From the NCBI GenBank assembly GCA_016285355.1, contig JAEEQP010000006.1:1-64000 (forward strand): DNA of 64,000 bases, in the 5' to 3' direction. The stretch is from Bacteroidales bacterium. GTDB lineage: Bacteria > Bacteroidota > Bacteroidia > Bacteroidales > F082. A model generated the notes under the pieces. The model was given only the letters and a program-made list of their open reading frames with translations, was not told the DNA's origin and ran no database searches. Numbering within the stretch: the stretch's first letter is position 1; every line of letters begins with the position of its first letter. This document shows, piece after piece, positions 7,706-17,300 of the stretch. The position numbers were made by a program, and so were the translations under genes.

Positions 7706-8728
7706 ATGGAATTGAAAGATTATAAGAACGTATTCGTTTTCGCAGAACAGCGTGAAGGTAACATCCAATCCGTTGCTTTCGAACTTTTAGGAAAGGCTCG
7801 CGACCTGGCCGATGCCCTCGGCGAGAAGGTTGTGGCCATGTTGCTGGGTTACAATGTGAAAGACCAAGCCCAGAAGCTGATTGAATTCGGTGCTGACGAG
7901 GTTATCGTCGCTGATGTGCCTGAGCTGAAAGACTACTTGAGCGAGCAGTATTCGCAAGTGGTTGACCAGATCATCAAGGAGCGCAAGCCTAACATTGTGC
8001 TGTATGGTGCCACCACCATCGGCCGTGATATGGCTCCGCGTATTGCTGCCCGTCTGAAGACCGGTCTGACGGCCGACTGCACCAAGCTCGAGGTGGTTAC
8101 TGACGAAAAGAGCAACAACGAGCTGCAGTTCCGCATGACCCGTCCCGCTTTCGGCGGCAACCTGATGGCCACCATCATCTGCCCGAACAACCGTCCTCAG
8201 ATGTCGACTGTGCGTCCCGGCGTGATGCAGAAGCGTCAGCGTCAGGAAGGCCGTCAAGGCATTGTCACCAGTTTCGTCCCGAAATTTGACACTAGCAAGT
8301 TCAAGGTGAAACTCGTTGAGACCATCAAGGAAGACAAGACCGTGGTCGACATTGCCGATGCCAAGATTTTGGTTTCCGGTGGCCGTGGTGTCCAGAACAA
8401 GGAAGGCTTCGACAAGCTTCAAGCCTTGGCCGACGTCATCGGCGGCGTGGTGTCATCCAGTCGTGCCATGGTCGACAATGGCGTGATGCCTCACGACCGT
8501 CAGGTGGGTCAGACCGGTAAGACCGTCCGCCCGAACCTCTACATGGCTTGCGGTATCAGCGGAGCCATCCAGCACTTGGCCGGTATGGAAGAGTCCGACT
8601 TCATCATCGCCATCAACAAGGACAAGTTCGCGCCCATCTTCAGTGTCGCCGACCTCGGCATCGTCGGAGATCTGCACAAGATTGTCCCCATGCTGACGGA
8701 GAGACTGAAGAAGGAAGTGGAGAAGTAA
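7706..8728 (+). CDS. etfA: Electron transfer flavoprotein alpha subunit
   Basis: A 340-aa EtfA: N-terminal alpha/beta domain, then the C-terminal FAD-binding domain with SGGRGVQNKEGF, SRAMVDNGVMPHDRQVGQTGKTV, ACGISGAIQHLAGM and AINKDKFAPIFSVADLGIVGD. It carries the flavin that exchanges electrons with Bcd. Last gene of the butyrate operon; the hairpin terminator at 8743 follows 14 bp after its stop. Confidence 0.95.
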   Translation: MELKDYKNVFVFAEQREGNIQSVAFELLGKARDLADALGEKVVAMLLGYNVKDQAQKLIEFGADEVIVADVPELKDYLSEQYSQVVDQIIKERKPNIVLYGATTIGRDMAPRIAARLKTGLTADCTKLEVVTDEKSNNELQFRMTRPAFGGNLMATIICPNNRPQMSTVRPGVMQKRQRQEGRQGIVTSFVPKFDTSKFKVKLVETIKEDKTVVDIADAKILVSGGRGVQNKEGFDKLQALADVIGGVVSSSRAMVDNGVMPHDRQVGQTGKTVRPNLYMACGISGAIQHLAGMEESDFIIAINKDKFAPIFSVADLGIVGDLHKIVPMLTERLKKEVEK

Positions 8729-8742
8729 TTCTCGGAATGATT

Positions 8743-8797
8743 TGCCGTTCTTTGTAGAGACTCAAAGTTTTGCGTCTCTACGAGAACGGCATTTTTT
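8743..8797 (+). terminator. Rho-independent terminator of the butyrate operon, containing a GTAGAGAC palindrome
   Basis: TGCCGTTCT (8743-8751) pairs with AGAACGGCA (8783-8791), and within it GTAGAGAC (8754-8761) pairs with GTCTCTAC (8774-8781); six T follow at 8792-8797. It starts 14 bp after the etfA stop. The inner 28-bp palindrome has the same arms and length as the coding palindrome at 54092-54119. Confidence 0.85.
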
Positions 8798-8808
8798 GAG
8801 ATAGGATT

Positions 8809-8832
8809 TCTAGATGTTCTAGAGCATCTAGA
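8809..8832. repeat. TCTAGATG...CATCTAGA palindrome
   Basis: TCTAGATG (8809-8816) and CATCTAGA (8825-8832) flank a central TTCTAGAG, followed by another AATCTAGATT. It lies between the etfA terminator and the next gene. Function not known; it could be an operator or part of a second hairpin. Confidence 0.5.
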
Positions 8833-8867
8833 AAATCTAGATTGGGAAGTTCGAAAATGTAACATCA

Positions 8868-9545
8868 ATGGCAAATCAACTAGAAGCTGCTGAAAGAATT
8901 GAGTCTGTGCTTAGAAAACAGACTAATTGGAAGAATCTATGGTTCTACCAAAAGACGGTAGTCTTATATCAGATGACTTATGTCTTTACAAGACGGTTCC
9001 TGCCTGCATATGGGGATAGAACAGTTGACCAAATGGTACAAGCGGCTCGTTCTGGAAAGCAGAACATTGTTGAAGGTTCAGCAGATGGTGTGACCTCCAT
9101 GGAGATGGAACTAAAACTGTTGAATGTTGCCAGAGCAAGCATACAAGAACTGCTTGAGGATTACCAAGATTATATCAAAAGCCATAAACTGACTCAATGG
9201 GTACAGGGGCATACTCGTTTTGATGCCATGCTGTCATATTGTAGAAAGCACAATCAACTTGAAGATTATGAAGTCTTCTTCGAACGCTGGGATGATGAGG
9301 AAATGTCCAATACAGCCATAACTCTATGTCGAATGGTGGACAAGATGATGGTGAGTTACCAAAAGAGAAAGGAAGACGAATTCATTAAGGAAGGTGGTCT
9401 TCGTGAGCGAATGACTGCCGCTCGCCTCGGTTTTCGAGGTAGTCAAAAAGAAGCATTGGAAACAGCTCTGAAGGAGATAGAAACTCTCCGTAGGGAAAAT
9501 GCGGAGCTCAAATCAAAACTCAATTTTTTATCTAGTAATAATTGA
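8868..9545 (+). CDS. Four-helix-bundle protein with suffix domain
   Basis: A 225-aa soluble, mostly helical protein. The segment QKTVVLYQMTYVFTRRFL...MVQAARSGKQNIVEGSADG (about residues 28-75) matches the four-helix-bundle family related to the 23S rRNA intervening-sequence protein, in its longer Bacteroidetes form. The C-terminal 35 residues (from about 185) form a Glu/Lys/Leu-rich coiled coil. The biochemical role of the family is not established. It appears monocistronic after the etfA terminator, and the ThrE gene begins 25 bp after its stop. Confidence 0.75.
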   Translation: MANQLEAAERIESVLRKQTNWKNLWFYQKTVVLYQMTYVFTRRFLPAYGDRTVDQMVQAARSGKQNIVEGSADGVTSMEMELKLLNVARASIQELLEDYQDYIKSHKLTQWVQGHTRFDAMLSYCRKHNQLEDYEVFFERWDDEEMSNTAITLCRMVDKMMVSYQKRKEDEFIKEGGLRERMTAARLGFRGSQKEALETALKEIETLRRENAELKSKLNFLSSNN

Positions 9546-9570
9546 TTTGAATGGAATTTACCCTAATCCC

Positions 9571-10815
9571 ATGGCAGCATCAAATTCCCCCAACCCCCTA
9601 GACCTAGCCTACGAAGCCGGTTCCATCCTCTTGGAAAACGGCGCCGAGATTTCGCGCGTGGAGGAGACTATACGGCGCATCGCCAGCCATTATGGCGTGG
9701 AGGACGAAGACCTCTTTGTGCTCAGTAATGGCATCATAGCCACGGACAAGAACTATGCCCGTTCCAAGTTCATTCCTATCAAGGGAGCGAGCCTTGATAA
9801 GGTGGTGGCCGTTAATCAGCTCTCGCGCAAGGTGGAACAAGGCGAGTACTCGTTGGAGCAGCTTGAGTATAGACTGAAGCAAATCCGCGCCATGAAAGCC
9901 AAGCCTGCTTGGGAACAGATCCTGGCTTCTGCTGTAGGTAGTGCGGCCTTCTGCATCATCTTCGGCGGTGGCTTCATGGATTGCATTGCCTCATTTGTTG
10001 CAGGGATGGTGCTATGGGTGTATATGCTTTTTGTTGCCTCCAAGCGACTCTCACGAATCGTTGGAACGGCCTCAGGCGGACTGATAGCCACTTTGATTTG
10101 CTTTGGCATGTACCGTCTCGGTCTCGGTAACCATCTGAGCAACATGATCATCGGTGCCATCATCCCCTTGATTCCTGGAGTGCCTTTCACAAACGGCATC
10201 CGCGATATGGCCAACGAGGACTATATCGCTGGAGTCACGCGCCTCTTGGATGCCATGCTGACCTTCTTCTGCATTGCCTTGGGTGTGGCTTTAGCATTTA
10301 TGTTCGATGAGAACATTTTCGGTGAAATGCATAGATTGGAAGGTCTCGTTGCCGACCCACAGACATCGAGTTTCGCAGTACAACTCATCGCGGCTTTCTT
10401 GGGCACGGTCTCTTTTGCCGCACTTTTTGGCGTGCCACGCAAGTATTATTTCGATGCTGGTTTCTGTGGAACGATAGGATGGCTGCTTTATCTTGTCCTT
10501 AGCCGTTACACCGCCATGTCGCCTGTCGAAGTCATCTTCTGTGCCACGGCCTTGGTGACACTGACAGCCTTATTGCAGTCGATAGGGCGGAAGTGCCCCA
10601 TCACGGTGTTTCTCATTTGCGGCATTTTCCCCTTGGTGCCAGGTGCGGGTATCTTTTGGACGAGTTACAACATCGTCTCTGACCAGCTTCCCGATGCCTT
10701 ACATACGGGTTTTGCCGCACTAAAGGCCACTGTTGCCATTGCTTTCGGCATCTTTGCCGTGATGGAACTTAATGGGAAGGGTAGGATAGGGAAGTGGATG
10801 AGAAAAAAGAAATAA
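9571..10815 (+). CDS. ThrE-family threonine/serine exporter (fused ThrE and ThrE_2 halves)
   Basis: Start chosen at the ATG at 9571 (MAASNSPNPLDLAYEAG), giving 414 aa; an upstream ATG at 9499 would overlap the previous gene and adds non-conserved residues. The N-terminal soluble part (AGSILLENGAEISRVEETIRRI, LSNGIIATD) and the following membrane segments match the DUF1212/ThrE domain; a second set of about five hydrophobic segments from about residue 285 on (AVQLIAAFLGTVSFAALFGVPRKYYF, PLVPGAGIFWTSY) matches the ThrE_2/DUF3815 half. The family exports threonine and serine across the inner membrane. The substrate here is inferred from the family only. Confidence 0.85.
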   Translation: MAASNSPNPLDLAYEAGSILLENGAEISRVEETIRRIASHYGVEDEDLFVLSNGIIATDKNYARSKFIPIKGASLDKVVAVNQLSRKVEQGEYSLEQLEYRLKQIRAMKAKPAWEQILASAVGSAAFCIIFGGGFMDCIASFVAGMVLWVYMLFVASKRLSRIVGTASGGLIATLICFGMYRLGLGNHLSNMIIGAIIPLIPGVPFTNGIRDMANEDYIAGVTRLLDAMLTFFCIALGVALAFMFDENIFGEMHRLEGLVADPQTSSFAVQLIAAFLGTVSFAALFGVPRKYYFDAGFCGTIGWLLYLVLSRYTAMSPVEVIFCATALVTLTALLQSIGRKCPITVFLICGIFPLVPGAGIFWTSYNIVSDQLPDALHTGFAALKATVAIAFGIFAVMELNGKGRIGKWMRKKK

Positions 10816-10836
10816 AGTTCATCAATGAAAAATCAT

Positions 10837-10844
10837 TATTTTTG
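10837..10844 (+). promoter_or_regulatory. Bacteroidetes -7 box TATTTTTG for the TraX-like gene
   Basis: TATTTTTG fits the TAnnTTTG consensus and lies 25 bp before the ATG at 10870. No clear -33 box was picked out. Confidence 0.5.
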
Positions 10845-10869
10845 CACTTGCATTTTGTATAATTAAACT

Positions 10870-11613
10870 ATGGACTCCAACAAATTAACAACATTTACAC
10901 TTGACAGGTTTAAAGTCCTCAGCAGCAGTGCATTAAAACTCATTGCTTGCACTGCGATGTTGTCAGGTCACATTACTAAGTTTTATTTTTATCACTTCAC
11001 AAGAACTGCGGCAACATGGCCGACTGCAACGCTGTTTACCATTGCAGGAAGAGCCATATCATTTCATCAACTGTTGTTGATGTTTGGGAAATTCGCCTTT
11101 CCTATTTTTGCGTTTTTGTTGGTTGTCGGTTTTGAGAAGACCAGAAATAGGAAAAAATATGGAATCAGTTTGTTTATTTTGGCTTTGCTTTCTGAGATTC
11201 CATTTGACTTGATGTTAAGGCATCAATGTTTTTCCTTTTTGCGGCAAAACGTGATTTTCACATTGTTTTTTGGCTATTTGGCCATGTGTGCTCTGGAATA
11301 TTTCAAAGGAAAACCCATATTGTGCCTTTTATCCGTAGTGGGGTTGTTTTTGGCTTGTCGAATCTTACGAGTTGATTTTGGTACTGTAGGTTATTGTTTT
11401 ATATTGATAATGTATGGCTTACGTAATCAAAAAGCTATACAATGCGTTGTGGGTTCATCTATAATGCCTATGAAATTCATGGTATTTCTTTCTTTTATGG
11501 TTATGTATATGTTTAATGGCGAAAAAGGGTTCATCAAGACCAAATTCTGGAAATATTTTTTCTATGCCTTTTATCCTGCACACATGCTGCTAATCTATCT
11601 TTTAGCAAGATGA
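10870..11613 (+). CDS. TraX-family membrane protein
   Basis: A 247-aa very hydrophobic protein with about eight predicted membrane segments. The order of motifs (SSSALKLIACTAMLSGHITKF, FGKFAFPIFAFLLVVGFEKTRNRKKYG, LLSEIPFDLML, QNVIFTLFFGYLA) matches the TraX family, named after the F-plasmid pilin acetylase and widespread on chromosomes as putative membrane acyltransferases. The family's usual Asp-His near the first membrane helix reads Gly-His here. The gene is clearly more AT-rich than its neighbours, which suggests horizontal transfer. Substrate unknown. Confidence 0.75.
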   Translation: MDSNKLTTFTLDRFKVLSSSALKLIACTAMLSGHITKFYFYHFTRTAATWPTATLFTIAGRAISFHQLLLMFGKFAFPIFAFLLVVGFEKTRNRKKYGISLFILALLSEIPFDLMLRHQCFSFLRQNVIFTLFFGYLAMCALEYFKGKPILCLLSVVGLFLACRILRVDFGTVGYCFILIMYGLRNQKAIQCVVGSSIMPMKFMVFLSFMVMYMFNGEKGFIKTKFWKYFFYAFYPAHMLLIYLLAR

Positions 11614-11664
11614 TTAAGCTGGCACATAAGGTTAAACATAAATATGAAATAAACGTTACTGATT

Positions 11665-13002
11665 ATGAAAGAGTTAAAATGCCCGAAATGTGGGAGCGTG
11701 TTCACTGTCGACGAAGCCGACTATGCTTCCATTGTCAGTCAGGTGAAAAATGCTGAATTTAACGATGAGTTGAACCGTCGGCTTCAGGAGTTGCACGAAC
11801 GCCACAAGACCGAGGAACGGCTTGCCATCGCCCAAGTGGAAAAGGACTACCAAGAGGCTTTGAGCAAGAAAGAACTGGAAATCAAGGAGAAAGAAGCGAA
11901 AATCGGTCAACTTAGCGGCAAGCTTAGCGAAGCTGAACAGGTAAAAAAGACTGAAATTTCCTTAGCCTTGGCCGAAAAGGACAAGGTGATTTTCGATTTG
12001 AAATCAAATGTCAGTGAGAGCGAGAACAAGCTGAAACTGGCAGTAATGGAGGAGCAGCGTAAGGCCCTTGAAAGTCTTCAAAACAAGGACAAAGAAATCG
12101 CCGAATTGAAGGCTTCGGCAGAGATTTCGCGGCAGAAGGCGGTCAATTACGTGAACACGCAAAAGGAGCAGTACGAGACCAAGCTGAAGATGATGCAGGA
12201 GCAGGTGGATTACTATAAAGACCTGAAAACCAAGATGTCGACCAAGATGATTGGGGAGACCTTGGAAATCCATTGCTCCACACAGTACAACCAGATGATG
12301 CGTCCTCTGTTGCCCAACGCCTATTTCGAGAAGGACAACGATGCCTCGGGCGGCTCGAAGGGCGATTTCATCTTCCGCGACTATGGTGCCGATGGTACGG
12401 AATACGTCTCCATCATGTTTGAGATGAAGAACGAAGCCGACGAGACGGCTACCAAGCATAAGAACGAGGACTTCTTCAAGAAACTCGATGCCGACCGTAA
12501 GGCGAAAAACTGCGAGTTTGCCGTGTTGGTATCACTTTTGGAACCTGACAATGAGCTGTATAACGGCGGCATCGTGGACGTATCGTATCGCTATGACAAG
12601 ATGTATGTCATCCGTCCGCAGTTCTTCCTGCCCATCATTTCGTTGTTGGTGCAAACCTCAAAGAAGAGCCTGGAATACAAGCAACAACTGGCCATCGCGA
12701 GAAACCAATCTATCGACGTTACGAATTTCGAAAACCAGCTGCTTGACTTCCGCGACAAGTTCGGCAGAAACTATCGCCTTGCGAGCGAGAAGTTCCAAAC
12801 TGCCATTGATGAGATTGACAAATCCATCACGCACTTGCAGAAAATCAAAGATGCGCTCATTGGCAGCGAGAACAATTTGCGCTTGGCCAACGACAAGGCA
12901 GAGGCGCTGACGATTCAGAAGCTGACACGAGGCAATCCCACCATGACAGAGTTGTTCGATAAGGCAAGGGAAGCGAATCGAGCGATGGATGAAACAGAAT
13001 GA
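11665..13002 (+). CDS. DUF2130 domain protein with zinc-ribbon start and long coiled coil
   Basis: A 445-aa protein. It opens with a CPKCGS two-cysteine knuckle (residues 5-9), continues with a charged coiled coil (about 30-200; many E/K/Q repeats), and then the conserved DUF2130 core (about 200-400: [74 protein letters not shown]). The D-x(n)-EMK spacing resembles a PD-(D/E)xK nuclease core, but the family's activity is not established. It converges with the MATE gene, 8 bp between stops. Confidence 0.85.
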   Translation: MKELKCPKCGSVFTVDEADYASIVSQVKNAEFNDELNRRLQELHERHKTEERLAIAQVEKDYQEALSKKELEIKEKEAKIGQLSGKLSEAEQVKKTEISLALAEKDKVIFDLKSNVSESENKLKLAVMEEQRKALESLQNKDKEIAELKASAEISRQKAVNYVNTQKEQYETKLKMMQEQVDYYKDLKTKMSTKMIGETLEIHCSTQYNQMMRPLLPNAYFEKDNDASGGSKGDFIFRDYGADGTEYVSIMFEMKNEADETATKHKNEDFFKKLDADRKAKNCEFAVLVSLLEPDNELYNGGIVDVSYRYDKMYVIRPQFFLPIISLLVQTSKKSLEYKQQLAIARNQSIDVTNFENQLLDFRDKFGRNYRLASEKFQTAIDEIDKSITHLQKIKDALIGSENNLRLANDKAEALTIQKLTRGNPTMTELFDKAREANRAMDETE

Positions 13003-13010
13003 AGTGATTA

Positions 13011-14369
13011 TCATTCTTTAGCTGGCAATTCAAATTTCAAATGCGCAGCTTTGTGAATAATGACAATGATGAGCAACTCAATAAGGTATGCTATAAGGTA
13101 GCTGTACCAGAGGAGAGAGGGTGCGAAATGTGCCACAATCCAGAGTACAGGGATGACCATCAAGGAAAGCATGAACGAGATTAACAGCGACATCTTATGA
13201 TAGTTGTAGAGCTTATAAACCACCATCAGTGTGTCGATGTAGCACCACAATGCCAAACTCAGGGCGAAGGCACGCAAGGCTGAGACAGTCTCGCTGATCG
13301 TGGCTTCGCTGTCTGCACCGAAACCACGGGCGATGGACTGAGGGAAAACAAACACAACGATACAGATAATGAGCATACTGACGGTGATGAAGCGGAACGA
13401 CTTGCGCAGAATCAGATGGAAAGCCTCGTTATCGCCGCGTCCCACCTCAATGGAGCCGAGGGATTGGATGGTACGTTCTACACCTGCCAGAAAGAGGTTA
13501 TAGATCTGCAATAGGTTCATACAGACTGCTAAGGCGAAGAGTCCTACTTTACCCTGAACTAATGCCACGGCATGATTGCATGCGACATAAAGCAGCGCCA
13601 ACGTACCGCAGGCCACGGCCAAAGGTGCACCCTGGTTAATGATCTTACCTAATGAGGAGCGAAGGGTAACGGATGAAAAATCATCTTGCATCGCCGGGCG
13701 AAGCGTAAGATGCAGGTGGTTGTCCTTGTAATAGAAGTGGCGACATATAATGGCGATGCCCACCAAGTGTCCTATAACGGTGGCCGTTGAGGAGCCTTCG
13801 ATGCCCCATCCAAGCACTTTGATAAAGACGAGGTCAAGACTGAGGTTAACTGCATTGTCTATCAGGATAGCGATGGAGGCTAAGCGCGGACTTCCATCGA
13901 CACTAGTCATCGTGGTGAGTGCCCACATCACCATATAGGCCGGAGCACCGATCATCATCACCCGCAGATAATCATGCGTGAATGGACGGAGCTCCTCTTG
14001 GGTGCAGAGCCATTTCGTGATGACATCGGGAATGGCGATTCCACAGGCTGTAAACAACAGTCCTACAGCCAGACATGCAGCCATGGCGAGGGTGTAGTAA
14101 TAAGCCACACCCCGATGGTTTTTCCTACCTAGCTCTATGCCGACCAACATACCGGCACCTGTGGCTAAGAGCATGTTCAGTGTGAACATCACTTGCACCA
14201 CAGGTTTCGTCAGGTTGATGGCACTCACACCTTCCTCACCAATCAGATTGCCCACAATGATGGCATCCACCACATTACCCAAGCAGCCTGACAGGGCGAT
14301 GAGGATGCTCGACCACAGAAATCGCCAATACGTGCGGTTAAACGTTGCCTTTTCTTCTTGATTCATCAT
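13011..14369 (-). CDS. MATE-family efflux transporter, likely NRPS product exporter
   Basis: A 452-aa protein with about 12 predicted membrane helices in the two-bundle MATE arrangement (N-half: GNVVDAIIVGNLIGEEGVSAINLTKPV, LLATGAGMLVGIELGRKN; second half from about residue 240 with GKIINQGAPLAVACGTLALLY). MATE proteins export cationic or amphipathic molecules using Na+ or H+ gradients. The gene starts 11 bp after the stop of the NRPS at 14381-21724 on the same strand, so it is very likely the third gene of the NRPS operon and a candidate exporter of, or self-protection against, the peptide product. That role is inference from position. Confidence 0.85.
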   Translation of the reverse strand: MMNQEEKATFNRTYWRFLWSSILIALSGCLGNVVDAIIVGNLIGEEGVSAINLTKPVVQVMFTLNMLLATGAGMLVGIELGRKNHRGVAYYYTLAMAACLAVGLLFTACGIAIPDVITKWLCTQEELRPFTHDYLRVMMIGAPAYMVMWALTTMTSVDGSPRLASIAILIDNAVNLSLDLVFIKVLGWGIEGSSTATVIGHLVGIAIICRHFYYKDNHLHLTLRPAMQDDFSSVTLRSSLGKIINQGAPLAVACGTLALLYVACNHAVALVQGKVGLFALAVCMNLLQIYNLFLAGVERTIQSLGSIEVGRGDNEAFHLILRKSFRFITVSMLIICIVVFVFPQSIARGFGADSEATISETVSALRAFALSLALWCYIDTLMVVYKLYNYHKMSLLISFMLSLMVIPVLWIVAHFAPSLLWYSYLIAYLIELLIIVIIHKAAHLKFELPAKE

Positions 14370-14380
14370 CCCATTTCTTA

Positions 14381-17300
14381 TTATACCGTAAAGTAGTCGA
14401 AACCTATGATGGTATCTACGAAACGATGGACATAGTCAGCGGCAGTAGGTGGCCACTGGAATCCCATCCGATAAAGCACCTGTGTGGTATAATCGTTAGT
14501 GGACTCTATCCAGCGCATGGTGTGTTTGCTGCTCACATTGTAGGCCATCAGCGGACGCAGCAACGTAACGAGGTCAGGATTCTCCATCATCCGCCCAAGA
14601 GCCTGCTGGAACTCTTCGGTCTCGACACGACGCAGCTCGAGGCCAGAGAGGGCGAAGCCCATGAGGATGTCTGAGAGGAACTGGCGATGGGTGTTGCAGG
14701 GATGGAACACGATGCATTCCTTGGGTGTCTGTGCCAATAGCATGATGGCACAGGCCACCTCGTCAATGGGTGAGAACTCAAAACGACGGTCAAGGTCTTC
14801 GTAAGGCACCATGCCAATCACGACGTAGGCACGCAGACGAGCCAAGAAGTTGTTGGTATTGAAGTTGATCTGGAACTCGCCGTCTTTTTGGCGTGCCGAG
14901 AGGTTACCCACACGCATAATCTTGGCATTGAGCCCGTGATGGGCAATAGCTTCGAGCACCAATTCCTCAGCCTTATACTTCGAATAGACGTACTTGTTGG
15001 CATTGATATCCTGCCCAATATTGAACGTGTGTTCCGTTAGCTTCACTTCAGGTCCTGGCTTGCCGTCAATGCTCATGCCGGCAATACTGTTGGTAGAGAT
15101 ATGGATGAGACGGGAGCCTGTACGCAGACAGAACGCAATCAGGTGACGCACGGACTCTATGTTGACCATCTCAATGTCATTGCCAGCGGAGAAGTGCTTC
15201 ACGTTGGCCACGCAATTGATGACAGTAAGCCCCTGCTGGGTTATTTTGTCAAGACCATCTGGGTTGGTGACCTCAGCTGTGAACGCCTTGACACGCTGCT
15301 CATTGAAATCATTGAAAGTCCCAAAGTAGTAGAAGTACAGCGATTTGAGACGATTGAGTGCTTTTTCATCGTTTTCCGCGCGGATGGGACAAAGTATCCG
15401 TCCATTGTAATGGGAAAGCAATTCTTTAAGGATATGAATTCCGAGATAGCCCGTCGCTCCCGTCAGCAAGACATCGCCAATAATCTGACGTTTGTTCTGA
15501 AGGAAAGCGTCTAACGTGTTGGCGGAAAGGATGGGCATATATGGATCGTTAACCTGGCTGACAGTTGCGCTCTCTACCTCAGGTACTGTTGTGGTTTCCT
15601 CTGCTTCGCTTCCATTCACGAAGGCTGCCAAGGCTCTTGGTGTCTTCTGGTTAAACAAATCGTTAAACACAATCTGAACACCATGTTTGCTAGCCTCTAC
15701 AATCACTTTGATGGCATTGATGCTGGTGCCGCCAATCTCAAAGAAGTTGTCGGTGGCACCCACCTCTTGAATCTTCAGCACTTCGGAGAAAATATTGCAG
15801 AAAAGCTCTTCCGTTTCACCCACTGGGGCCACATACTCGGTGGCACGCTTCAACTCGGGTGTGGGCAGTGCCTTGCGGTTGATCTTCAGGTTAGGCGTCA
15901 TCGGCATCACATCTAACTGCATATAGACATCGGGCACCATATAGTCGGCTAACGACGAGGCTGCCAATGCCTGATGAATCTCTTCTTCACTGTGTGCAGC
16001 TCCTTCGGCCAAGGTATAATAGAGTACCAAATGCTCGTTACCCATCACCTTGCGCACCTCGGCAGCTGCCTGACTGACACCTTCAATGTTCAGGGCCTTG
16101 TTCTCGATTTCGCCCAACTCGATACGGAAACCGCGCAACTTCACCTGCGTGTCGATGCGACCTAAATACTCGATTTGTCCGTCCTCATTCCAACGACAGA
16201 GGTCGCCAGTATGGTACATGCGGACAGGACGGCCCCAACGGTCTTCCTTGACAAACGGACAATCCACGAACGATTTGGCTGTGCGCTCGGGCAGCCGCCA
16301 ATAGCCTCGTCCCACTTGTATACCTGCAAAGCAGAGTTCGCCTGCCACGCCTTGCGGCACAAGGTTTCCAGCCGTATCGACAATGAAATTCCAGTTGTTG
16401 GCCACGCTCTCTCCAATGGGAATATTGTCGATGCGCTGTCTAGGCTTGATGGCGTAGTAAGAGGTATCATCGGTACACTCCGTAGGACCATACACGTTGA
16501 TAATCTCGATGTGGTCGCTATACACGCCGCTCATCTTCTCGCCGCCACCCGTGGTGAAGCGGATGGGCAGGTCGTCGAAGGCATTGAGGAGCAGACAGGT
16601 CATCGCCGTCGAATAGCCGCCACCGGTAATCTGATGGTCGATAAGGAACTGACGGATGAGAGCCAGATCCTTGCGTATCTCAGTCGGCATGATGTGGAAC
16701 GAGCCGCCCAAAGTTAGCACAGGGTACATATCTTCGATGTGGGCATCGAACGAGAAGGAACGGTGTCCGCTGATACGGTCGGCGGCGGTGAGTTGCTCCA
16801 TGTCAATGACAACAGCGATGAAGTTACGCAGTCCGGCCTGATGGAGCATCGCGCCTTTGGGCTTACCTGTCGAACCGGAAGTATAAATCATGTAAGCAAG
16901 ACCATCAGGATTGGACAAATCGATAGGTTCAGCATCGGGCACATCAGCCATAAAGTCATCGATGAAGAAGGTCTTGGCAGCGGCGGTACTGAAATCGCCC
17001 TCAGCCTGTTTAGCCTTCAGCACGTCGTGCGAGGTGATGAGCACCTTCGATTCGGAGTTTTCCAGCATATAACTCAGTCGCTCGTTCGGATATTCGAAAT
17101 CCAATGGGGTGTAGGCAGCACCAGCCTTGTGGATAGCCAACACGGAAAGTGGGAACTCCTTGAAGCGGTCAAGCATGACGCAAACGAAGTCGTTAGGCTT
17201 CACGCCAAAGTCAATCAGTTGATGGGCCAGTGCATTTGAGTAGCGGTCCATTTCGCCATAGGTCAGCTGGCTATCCCTGTCGACCACTGCCGGAGCATCG

